From assembly GCA_946477505.1 (NCBI GenBank), contig CAMKYP010000251.1, positions 1 to 6,057 on the forward strand: a stretch of 6,057 nt of DNA, written 5' to 3'. The DNA comes from an uncultured Dechloromonas sp. (GTDB taxonomy: Bacteria; Pseudomonadota; Gammaproteobacteria; Burkholderiales; Rhodocyclaceae). Below, piece by piece: positions 1 through 5,342 of this stretch (its first letter is position 1; every line of letters begins with the position of its first letter). The notes below the pieces were generated by a model. It did not search any database, was not told where the DNA came from, and saw nothing but the letters and a program-made list of their open reading frames with translations. The translations under genes and the position numbers were made by a program.

Positions 1-1
1 A

Positions 2-1408
2 CTTTTCAGTGCGCGTCAACATGTGTATTTCGAGAAAGCGGCGCAGGCGGGTAGCGCCGCTGCCGCCACGGTGCTGGCGGCCTGGGAGTTCGCCGGCGCC
101 CTCGGGCCTGTCGGCGGCGGGCCGGACGGGAGCGCTGGCGGAGCGGCCATTCGGCGTTTGCGTGGCGCGGCCGAGAAGGGGTTTCTGCCGGCACAGGTGG
201 AACTGGGGCGCTTGGCGACACTCGGCCGGGCGCCGGTCGAGGACCTGGCCTGGCTGGAGCGGGCCGCCGAGCGCGGCGACAAGGAAGCGGTAACCGTTCT
301 GGCGGGCCACTACTACAGGGCGGGTCGCTGCGATCTGTGGCGGCTCGGCCAGGTCCCCGGGCAGCCGGAGGGCGCCGACGGGCGTAATGCGGCGGAACAG
401 CAGGCGGCGCGGCTGGCCCTGCAGTGGCACGAAGTGGCTTGGCCGGCCCCGGGCTCGGCCGTGCCGGCCGAGCGGGCATACGAGCGGGGATGCCTGCAGT
501 TGCGCCAGCACCAGCGCGCTGCCGGGCCGTGGCTCGAGTCCGCGGCGGAGGCGGGGCACGGGCGCGCCGCTTACCTGCTGGGCTTGTTGTACCTGGGCGC
601 GTCCTACATCAACGGCTTGGGCCGGGACGCGGTTCCGCGCGGACGCTGGTTTCCGCGCAGCTACCCGCGGGCGGCGCACTGGCTGGAGAGGGCGGCGGGC
701 GGCGGTGTGGCGGAAGCCGACCTGGCCCTGTTCGTGCTGCACGGCCTGCGGGGAATCAGCCTGCGGGATTCCGGGCGCCAGGAAACTTGTCTGGTCCGGG
801 CGGCGGAAGCGGGTCACCCGCAGGCTCAGTTCCTGCTGGCGGAATCAATTTGGCGGCAGGCGGCGGATGGGCTGGATGCCAGGCTGCAGGCCCTGCGGTG
901 GTGGCAATGGGCGGCCGGGAGCGGCCACTGTGGAGCCCGGGAGCGCCTGCTGCGCCACTCCGACGGCGGTTCTGCGGAATTGGGGGCTGGGCAACAGGCG
1001 GCGGTGTGGGCGCTGGCGTGCCATAGCCTGCCTTTCGCAGCCCGCTTGGAGCTGGCCTTCCTCTTTGCATTACGCCTGCATGAATGCCTGCTGCTCGATC
1101 TGCGCGACGCCGATGCGGGAGACTTCCTGCGCGTCGATGTCAGCGCGTCTTACGGCAAAGCCAGGTGCCGCCTGGTGCGCATCGAGACGACCGCACAACG
1201 CGACGCCCTGGAGCGGGCGCGGCGCCTCTTGCTGGCGGACGGTCGGCCGGTGCCCGAGGACGCCGGCGGCAACTATGCGTCCCGGCGGCGCCGGTTCGTC
1301 AGCCTTTGTCGGAAAATCGGGCTGAATCCGGCGTCGGTCGACGCTGCCGCCGAACGCTGCTTCGGATCGCCTGATGTTGTGGAAAAAATACAACACATCG
1401 GCGCCTGA
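2..1408 (+). CDS. Sel1-repeat (TPR-like) protein, 5'-truncated by the window edge, with a tyrosine-recombinase-like tail
   Basis: The frame is open from base 2, and the codons before the GTG at 23 already read like part of a repeat, so the true start lies upstream. The protein is built of Sel1-like helical pairs of the form 'A..LG.lY..G ... A..W.ERAA.GG': examples are WLERAAERGDKEAVTVLAGH, AAYLLGLLYLG, HWLERAAGGGVAEADLALFV and LVRAAEAGHPQAQFLLAESI. Sel1 repeats form solenoids that bind other proteins; no enzymatic role is implied for this part. From about base 1040 the repeats stop. The tail (LRLHECLLLDLRD, then GKARCR, then YASRRRRFVSLCRKIGLNP) resembles the Arg-I and beta-hairpin-Lys region of tyrosine recombinases, but no HxxR box or catalytic Tyr follows before the stop. 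No signal peptide can be judged without the N-terminus. Sel1 identification is firm; the recombinase resemblance is tentative and partner and function are unknown. Confidence 0.8.
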   Translation, partial: LFSARQHVYFEKAAQAGSAAAATVLAAWEFAGALGPVGGGPDGSAGGAAIRRLRGAAEKGFLPAQVELGRLATLGRAPVEDLAWLERAAERGDKEAVTVLAGHYYRAGRCDLWRLGQVPGQPEGADGRNAAEQQAARLALQWHEVAWPAPGSAVPAERAYERGCLQLRQHQRAAGPWLESAAEAGHGRAAYLLGLLYLGASYINGLGRDAVPRGRWFPRSYPRAAHWLERAAGGGVAEADLALFVLHGLRGISLRDSGRQETCLVRAAEAGHPQAQFLLAESIWRQAADGLDARLQALRWWQWAAGSGHCGARERLLRHSDGGSAELGAGQQAAVWALACHSLPFAARLELAFLFALRLHECLLLDLRDADAGDFLRVDVSASYGKARCRLVRIETTAQRDALERARRLLLADGRPVPEDAGGNYASRRRRFVSLCRKIGLNPASVDAAAERCFGSPDVVEKIQHIGA

Positions 1409-1426
1409 CGCCTGGCTCGACGCAAA

Positions 1427-1450
1427 AAGCTGGCGCCTCGCCAAGAGCTT
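1427..1450. other. Stem-loop between the Sel1 gene and the porin gene
   Basis: AAGCT+GGCG pairs with CGCC+AGCTT around a CCT loop, with an AAG bulge on the right arm. On the minus strand the stem is followed by TTTTT (complement of 1423-1427), so it would look like a terminator for leftward transcription. No minus-strand gene is visible to use it, and on the + strand there is no T-run. It may simply be a transcript-end or processing structure for the Sel1 mRNA. Confidence 0.3.
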
Positions 1451-1455
1451 GCCGC

Positions 1456-1461
1456 TATAGT
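1456..1461 (+). promoter_or_regulatory. Candidate -10 element of the porin gene
   Basis: TATAGT matches the sigma70 -10 consensus at 5 of 6 bases and is 55 bases before the porin ATG. No convincing -35 hexamer is seen 16-18 bases upstream, so this promoter may need an activator or another sigma factor. A start about 7 bases downstream would put the transcript's first base at the edge of the 1468-1487 dyad. Confidence 0.35.
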
Positions 1462-1467
1462 AATCAG

Positions 1468-1487
1468 AACTTGGAAATGCCCAAGTT
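1468..1487 (+). promoter_or_regulatory. Perfect 7-bp dyad in the porin leader
   Basis: AACTTGG and CCAAGTT are exact inverted copies separated by 6 bases (AAATGC). The dyad lies between the candidate -10 and the ribosome site. It could be a 5'-terminal mRNA hairpin that protects a highly expressed porin message, or an operator half-site pair. The sequence alone does not decide. Confidence 0.5.
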
Positions 1488-1515
1488 ATCGTGAAAAAAC
1501 CTATTGGAGAATTCC

Positions 1516-2808
1516 ATGCAAAAGAAACTCATCGCTCTGGCCGTTGCCGGCTTGGCTTCGGCCGGCGCCTTCGCCCAATCCAATGTCACCATCTACGGCG
1601 TTGCCGACGGCTCCTTCGAATCGGTTTCCGCCAACGGCGCTTCCAGTGGCACCGGCTACGCTTCCCGCACCCGCATCGCCACCAACTCCTCCCTGATCGG
1701 CTTCAAGGGCACCGAGGACCTGGGCAACGGCCTGAAGGCCATGTTCCAGGTCGAGAACCAGATTTCCCTGGACGGCCCCGGCGCCAACAACACCAACACC
1801 ACCAACAACACCAACAGCCAGTCCATGGGCAACGGCTGGAACACCCGCGATACCTTCGTCGGCCTGTCAGGCGGTTTTGGCGCCGTCCTCGCCGGCTACG
1901 TCTCCACCCCGCAGCGTTCCACCGCCGCCAAGTACGACCTGATGCCGGGCGCCACCGGCAGCGGCTCCTCCCTGAATATGATCGGCCGCGTGAACCTCGG
2001 CGGTGTCGTTCAAGGCGCTGGACTGGGTACCAACACCTTCGCCGCGAGCTCCGGCGACCTCGGCGGCGGGCAGACCCTTACCAACAACGGCGGCACCATT
2101 TTCCGTTCCCAGGCTCTGGTCTACGTCACCCCGGTGTTTAACGGCTTCAACGGCGTGATCGCCTACGTGCCGAACGAGAACCGCGACAATACCGCCACCG
2201 GCACCGGCTACAAGCGCAATCAGTATGGCTGGAACGCCGCGGCCAACTACGCCAACGGCCCCATCAACGTCTCCCTGGCTTACCTCAAGCTGAACGATAT
2301 CGGTGCGATCAGCGCGATCGGCGGCGCGGGCGCCCCCTTTAGCGGCGACCAGAACCATACCAACTGGCTGCTCGGCGCTTCCTACGACCTCAGCCCGAGC
2401 ACCAAGGTGTCCTTCATGTACGACAACTTCAAGGGCAAGCTGGGCCTGAGCGCCGGCGGCGAGGTCGAGGTCAAGCGTAACGCCTTCTACCTGGCCGGCA
2501 AGCAGAGCTTCGGCGCCAACGAAATCGTCCTGGCCTACATGAAGAATGGCGACAACAAGGTCAGCGGCCTTGCCGGCAACTTCGGCAATAGCGGTGCCCA
2601 GGCCTGGTCGCTGCGCTTGGCCCACAACTTCAGCAAGCGCACCCAAGCTTACGCCATCTACACCCAGATCAAGAACGAATCCAACGCCGTCTATGACTTC
2701 AACGCCATCGACTCCGTGGCTCCCGCCGGTACCGGCGGCGGTTTCGGTACCCTCAACGCCGGCGCCGACCCGCGCGTCCTCGGCGTTGGCGTCCGCCACA
2801 ACTTCTGA
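1516..2808 (+). CDS. Gram-negative trimeric porin (betaproteobacterial type), outer membrane
   Basis: A 430-residue beta-barrel porin that forms a passive channel for small hydrophilic solutes in the outer membrane. The ATG at 1516 is chosen over the in-frame TTG at 1504 because GGAGA (1506-1510) is well placed before it and it gives a clean Sec signal peptide of about 20 residues (MQKKLIALAVAGLASAGAFA, cleaved before QSN). The mature protein opens with NVTIYGVADGSF, the first strand of this family. It continues with LIGFKGTEDLGNGLKAMFQVE and RDTFVGLSGGFGAVLAG, the conserved strand-2/3 and pre-L3 motifs, and ends GVGVRHNF with the C-terminal Phe read by the BAM machinery. Length and order are normal for the family. 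An Asn/Thr run at residues 91-100 probably lies in a surface loop. A dedicated terminator follows, so it looks monocistronic. Pore selectivity cannot be inferred. Confidence 0.95.
   Translation: MQKKLIALAVAGLASAGAFAQSNVTIYGVADGSFESVSANGASSGTGYASRTRIATNSSLIGFKGTEDLGNGLKAMFQVENQISLDGPGANNTNTTNNTNSQSMGNGWNTRDTFVGLSGGFGAVLAGYVSTPQRSTAAKYDLMPGATGSGSSLNMIGRVNLGGVVQGAGLGTNTFAASSGDLGGGQTLTNNGGTIFRSQALVYVTPVFNGFNGVIAYVPNENRDNTATGTGYKRNQYGWNAAANYANGPINVSLAYLKLNDIGAISAIGGAGAPFSGDQNHTNWLLGASYDLSPSTKVSFMYDNFKGKLGLSAGGEVEVKRNAFYLAGKQSFGANEIVLAYMKNGDNKVSGLAGNFGNSGAQAWSLRLAHNFSKRTQAYAIYTQIKNESNAVYDFNAIDSVAPAGTGGGFGTLNAGADPRVLGVGVRHNF
1786..1815 (+). repeat. AAC/ACC low-complexity codon run in the porin
   Basis: Ten consecutive AAC or ACC codons encode an Asn/Thr-only stretch (residues 91-100), just before the conserved RDTFVGL motif. 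A run of near-identical triplets is prone to slippage in whole codons, which would vary loop length without breaking the frame. Confidence 0.7.
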
Positions 2809-2866
2809 TGCCGGGAAGGCGAGGGCGGCCGCCGATGATCGCTCTCGCCGCGCTGGTGTATGATTC

Positions 2867-2898
2867 AACCCCGCGCTCCATAAGGAGCCGGGGTTTTT
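2867..2898 (+). terminator. Rho-independent terminator of the porin gene
   Basis: AACCCCG and GCTCC pair with GGAGC and CGGGGTT around an ATAA loop, with one extra C at 2874, followed by TTTTT (2894-2898). It is about 60 bases after the porin stop and separates the porin from the small secreted protein gene. Confidence 0.88.
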
Positions 2899-2911
2899 AT
2901 TGCATGGGATG

Positions 2912-2925
2912 GCGGATCTTTCCGC
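2912..2925 (+). other. Small hairpin in the leader of the 68-residue protein gene
   Basis: GCGGA-TCTT-TCCGC forms a perfect 5-bp stem with a 4-base loop, followed by AATTTTAAAA and then the ribosome site. It could be a weak second terminator or a leader structure of the next gene. No clear promoter is seen between 2899 and 2935. Confidence 0.35.
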
Positions 2926-2946
2926 AATTTTAAAAGGAGCAACACC

Positions 2947-3153
2947 ATGTTTAAGAAAATTTTCCCCATATTCCTGTTTGCCGCCTTCAGTGCGTCCACC
3001 GCCCTCGCCGCCGGCGAAGAAAACAAGCACATGAGCATGGACCACAAGTCGAGCGCCGCCGAGAAGGCCAAGAAACCCGCCGCGGGCAAGGCCGCCGATA
3101 GCGCAGGTGAGGAAAACAAGCACATGAGCATGGACCACAAGCCGGCCAAGTAA
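2947..3153 (+). CDS. Small secreted Met/His-rich protein with a duplicated dodecapeptide
   Basis: A 68-residue protein with an AAAGGAG ribosome site (2933-2939) seven bases before its ATG. Residues 1-22 are a classic Sec signal peptide (KK, hydrophobic core, then ALAA), so it should be periplasmic. The mature part of about 46 residues contains two copies of GEENKHMSMDHK at residues 23-34 and 54-65, joined by an Ala/Lys linker (SSAAEKAKKPAAGKAADSA). The HMSMDH core, with two Met and two His, resembles the Met/His clusters of periplasmic copper- and silver-binding proteins. Metal binding is therefore a reasonable inference, but I do not recognise a named family and there is no catalytic motif. 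The mature peptide looks disordered. It has its own terminator behind it, so it is probably a single-gene unit. Confidence 0.82.
   Translation: MFKKIFPIFLFAAFSASTALAAGEENKHMSMDHKSSAAEKAKKPAAGKAADSAGEENKHMSMDHKPAK
3013..3048 (+). repeat. In-gene direct repeat, copy 1
   Basis: Encodes GEENKHMSMDHK. The last 30 bases (3019-3048) are identical to 3112-3141, and the first two codons differ only at third positions. The period is 93 bases, i.e. 31 codons. Confidence 0.9.
3106..3141 (+). repeat. In-gene direct repeat, copy 2
   Basis: Second copy of the dodecapeptide-coding unit. Near identity at the DNA level, including silent positions, points to a recent internal duplication or strong constraint. 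It also makes the gene a candidate for loss or gain of a unit by recombination. Confidence 0.9.
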
Positions 3154-3179
3154 AAAACGGTCTGGCGACTGCAGGTCTC

Positions 3180-3212
3180 AAGGCCCCCACTCGGTGGGGG
3201 TCTTGTTTTTTT
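3180..3212 (+). terminator. Strong rho-independent terminator after the small secreted protein gene
   Basis: CCCCCAC-TCG-GTGGGGG is a perfect 7-bp GC-rich stem. It extends outward through a G-T wobble and AAG/CTT to 11 bp, followed by a T-rich tract broken by one G. It ends 28 bases before the effector ATG, so read-through from the small gene should be limited. Confidence 0.92.
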
Positions 3213-3239
3213 GCGGCTATTCGGGCATCGAGGTTTTTC

Positions 3240-5045
3240 ATGCAGATCGATATCGGCAAAGTTCCCGACGGGGAAATTCTGGTCTATGAGTACGGGGTCC
3301 GCCTGGACAAGGAATCGCAGAAGCTTGCCGGCGACCAGATTACCCTGGCGCGGCGGCTCTATAACGACCTCGTGGCCGCTATACGCGACATTGTCAACGG
3401 CCTGCAGGCGTACGTGCTGTCCCAGGCCGGGTCGGCCGCCAACGATCTGCAGCGAAAGATCCTGGCGCTCGGCACGGCATTCGAGGCGGCGCGGGCCCGG
3501 GGCGACCGCGAGGCCATGAAGCGGATCGCCGACGAGCGCCGCCCCTTGTGGCGCGAGCTGGGAGACGCCCTCAGGGAAACCCGCCGGGTTCACCGCGCGG
3601 CTCTGCAGCGCGACTACCTCTCCCGGATCGGCAAGAATGCGACCTGCGAAACTTACCGGATTCGCTGCCAGGCCGTCGCTGGCGGGCTCGGCTGGGCGAC
3701 GGCCAACGCCGTGCTGGATGCGGCGCTGATCGCCTTCAGGAAGTCGCTGGCCCACGGGCGGGCGCCGCGCTTCTCCTGCGGCGCCGACAAGGTCCGGGAT
3801 ACGCTGACCCTGCAATTCACCGCCGCCGGCGGTGTCGGCGTCGACGCCTTTCTGACCGGCAGGCATGGCGAGCTGTCGCTCCTACCCACCAACGGCTGCG
3901 GCCCCCGCTGCTACGGCGAGTTCAAGTTCCGCCTCGGAACGGCTCGGGCGGCCAGCTACGCGACCGGAACCTGGCAGTACCACCGACCGCTGCCGGCCGG
4001 TACGCATGTCAGCGCAGCCAGGCTGGTGCGCCGGCGCATCGGCAAGGATTATCGCTGGTTCGTGCAACTGGTGGTCCGGTTGCCGGCGCCGGTCAGGATA
4101 CCGTGCGGACAGCGCCAGCCCCTGGTCGCGTTACATTTCGGCTGGTCCGCCGACCTGGCGGGGCGGCGTGTCGCGGGAATCGCGGATGGGCCCAAACCAG
4201 AGCTGGCCCGCATCCTGCAGTTGCCCGTCGCGGTTGAAGCCGGCCTGGAACGCGCCGCCGCGATCCAGGGCGAGCGCGACCTGGCCCGCGACGAATTGGT
4301 GTCGCGGATCAGGGCCGTCGACTTGGCGGCCATTCCCGTCCCGTTACTCGAAGATATCAAGCTCGTGCGGCGCCTGCCGGTGCAGCATGTCGCCCAGAGC
4401 CGCCTGCATCGCCTGTTCTGGCTAAGTCAAAACGAGGGTGTCGAGCTCGCCGGGCTCGCTGCCTGGCGTAACGAGGATCGTCTCCGCTGGCAAGCCGCCG
4501 CCCACCTCGGCAAGCGCGCCCGCAATGCACGGCGCGACTTTTACCGCAACGAAGCGCTTAGGCTCGCCTGTAGTTACGACGCCGTGGTCATCCAGCCCCT
4601 CGATCTGTCCGAAACTGCCGAGAAGGTCGACGGCCGCACCGGCGAGCCGACTGACATGGCCCGCAAAGCCCGAAGCGGGCGCGTCGTTGCGGCCATCTAC
4701 GAGTTCGAATCGGCCATCCGCTGGGCCTGTGCCAAGGCAGGAACTGCCCTTCTGGAGCTGATCGGCAAGACGGCAAGGAGATGTTCGCTGTGCGGCGGAT
4801 CGGTGAGGGCCGCCGGCAAGAACGGCCAAGTGCTTCACTGCAATGCTTGCGGTGCCGACCTCGATCGCAAGATGAATGGCGCCGCCCTCGCGTGGCAGGC
4901 GGTTGCCCCCGATCTTGACGGCTGGATCGCCAAATTCCGGAGCGAACAAGAACTGGTCATGCTCGAGAAGCACAAGGCGCTGATCGAGCGCAAGGAGAGG
5001 CAGGCGGCGGGCCGCCGCCAAGCGCACGCCTCGCATCCGGATTGA
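3240..5045 (+). CDS. cas12m: Cas12m-like (type V-M / V-U1) RNA-guided effector with a degenerate RuvC site
   Basis: A 601-residue protein; the ATG follows GAGG (3230-3233) at six bases. The architecture is that of the Cas12/TnpB superfamily. The N-terminus (LVYEYGVRL, then LARRLYNDLV, then a long charged helical region to about residue 125) resembles the Cas12m wedge/REC part. A split RuvC and a zinc ribbon fill the C-terminal half. RuvC-I reads LVALHFGW (295-302), with His299 where nucleases have Asp; an 'ALHxGW' form is what I recall for Cas12m. RuvC-II reads VVIQPLDL (449-456), with Gln452 at the usual Glu. The ribbon is C515-x2-C518 and C534-x2-C537, followed by ADLDRKMNGAALA, where Lys544 aligns with the usual third Asp (Asp542 is nearby). 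Known Cas12m proteins of about 600 residues bind guide-matched DNA and silence without cutting, and the lost residues fit that. No cas1, cas2 or other cas gene is in the window. The alternative is a nuclease-dead TnpB relative (TldR-like), but the length favours Cas12m. Confidence 0.75.
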   Translation: MQIDIGKVPDGEILVYEYGVRLDKESQKLAGDQITLARRLYNDLVAAIRDIVNGLQAYVLSQAGSAANDLQRKILALGTAFEAARARGDREAMKRIADERRPLWRELGDALRETRRVHRAALQRDYLSRIGKNATCETYRIRCQAVAGGLGWATANAVLDAALIAFRKSLAHGRAPRFSCGADKVRDTLTLQFTAAGGVGVDAFLTGRHGELSLLPTNGCGPRCYGEFKFRLGTARAASYATGTWQYHRPLPAGTHVSAARLVRRRIGKDYRWFVQLVVRLPAPVRIPCGQRQPLVALHFGWSADLAGRRVAGIADGPKPELARILQLPVAVEAGLERAAAIQGERDLARDELVSRIRAVDLAAIPVPLLEDIKLVRRLPVQHVAQSRLHRLFWLSQNEGVELAGLAAWRNEDRLRWQAAAHLGKRARNARRDFYRNEALRLACSYDAVVIQPLDLSETAEKVDGRTGEPTDMARKARSGRVVAAIYEFESAIRWACAKAGTALLELIGKTARRCSLCGGSVRAAGKNGQVLHCNACGADLDRKMNGAALAWQAVAPDLDGWIAKFRSEQELVMLEKHKALIERKERQAAGRRQAHASHPD

Positions 5046-5050
5046 AAAGC

Positions 5051-5080
5051 GTGACGATCGGATTGCCTGTCATGTATAAT
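5051..5080 (+). promoter_or_regulatory. Sigma70-like promoter for a short RNA downstream of the effector gene
   Basis: A perfect TATAAT (5075-5080) lies 18 bases after GTGACG (5051-5056, 4 of 6 matches to TTGACA). It starts six bases after the effector stop and points away from the gene. No open frame with a ribosome site begins before the transposase at 5343, so the expected product is a non-coding RNA starting near 5087. Confidence 0.6.
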
Positions 5081-5145
5081 CAGGGCTGCACAAGGTGCTG
5101 GCTGGCAAACGCGATTCTAGGGCAGTTCCTTGGGCCGAAAGAGTT

Positions 5146-5182
5146 GGTTTCGCTTGCTATCGTTGGGGTTTGATGCTGGCGA
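5146..5182 (+). repeat. Array-like repeat unit A
   Basis: Begins GGTTT and ends GCTGGCGA. It aligns without gaps to unit B at 27 of 37 positions, and at 21 of 27 over its last 27 bases. TTTCGC (5148-5153) pairs with GCGAAA (5179-5184). Inside, GC(T)ATCG pairs with TGATGC, leaving a GGGG-containing loop. Confidence 0.45.
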
Positions 5183-5214
5183 AAGTGTTTGTGCCTGCTG
5201 GGTAGCGGTATTCA

Positions 5215-5251
5215 GGTTTTAATAGCCATCGTCGGGGCTTCGTTCTGGCGA
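5215..5251 (+). repeat. Array-like repeat unit B
   Basis: Begins GGTTT and ends TTCTGGCGA, exactly 69 bases after unit A. GCCA (5225-5228) pairs with TGGC (5246-5249), and CG with CG inside, leaving a loop that again contains GGGG. GGT (5215-5217) can pair with ACC (5251-5253). The stem bases differ from unit A while the hairpin and loop are kept. Confidence 0.45.
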
Positions 5252-5281
5252 CCTTAGTGGTTAGTTTTTGGCTCTGTCTGA

Positions 5282-5311
5282 ATTACAGTAGTTGTAGAGA
5301 CGATCTATATT
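5282..5311 (+). promoter_or_regulatory. Candidate promoter of the transposase gene
   Basis: ATTACA (5282-5287, 4 of 6 to TTGACA) is followed after 18 bases by TATATT (5306-5311, 5 of 6 to TATAAT), ending 31 bases before the transposase ATG. Confidence 0.4.
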
Positions 5312-5330
5312 GAAAGCATGGTTTTGCCGA

Positions 5331-5339
5331 AGGAGGTGA
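5331..5339 (+). promoter_or_regulatory. Very strong Shine-Dalgarno site for the transposase
   Basis: AGGAGGTGA is an almost full complement of the 16S rRNA 3' end and sits three bases before the ATG at 5343 (six from the GGAGG core). This fixes the transposase start. Such strength is unusual next to the modest sites elsewhere in the window. Confidence 0.75.
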
Positions 5340-5342
5340 ATC

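Larger units (their letters stand above)
5087..5269 (+). ncRNA. Candidate guide RNA / degenerate mini CRISPR array transcript
   Basis: A region without a gene that is visibly richer in T and G than its neighbours. It runs from the predicted start after TATAAT to a T5 run (5265-5269) preceded by a weak hairpin (GACC-TTAGT-GGTT, 5250-5262). It opens with a small GCAC-AAG-GTGC hairpin (5088-5098). It then holds two related 37-base units at 5146-5182 and 5215-5251 with 32 bases between them, which is CRISPR-like geometry. A weaker third similarity to the unit core lies at 5111-5141. Position right behind a Cas12m-like gene suggests that it supplies the guide. The copies are only about 73% identical, so a conventional repeat finder would miss it. 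The rest of the gap to 5343 holds the start of the insertion sequence. Confidence 0.45.

Noticed and set aside
387..1325. Alternative + strand frames inside the Sel1 gene
   Set aside because: Arg/Trp/Cys-rich translations typical of off-frame reading in GC-rich DNA, with no motifs.
1504..1515. Upstream TTG start for the porin
   Set aside because: It overlaps the ribosome site and would add four residues before an otherwise typical signal peptide. The ATG at 1516 has proper spacing.
2859..2864. TATGAT as a -10 promoter for the small secreted protein gene
   Set aside because: A transcript from it would start directly into the porin terminator hairpin and T-run, and the -35 position (around 2836-2841) matches poorly.
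1867..3138. Long minus-strand open frame (423 codons) across the porin and the small protein gene
   Set aside because: It is the shadow of the porin's GC-rich codon use. The + strand has a signal peptide, family motifs, a ribosome site and a terminator, and the minus frame reads as Gly/Val/Ala-rich sequence with no family signal.
5183..5214. Spacer-like interval as a guide against the neighbouring porin promoter
   Set aside because: By eye I found no useful match, in either orientation, to 1409-1515 or elsewhere in the window. Only 8-9 base coincidences are present.
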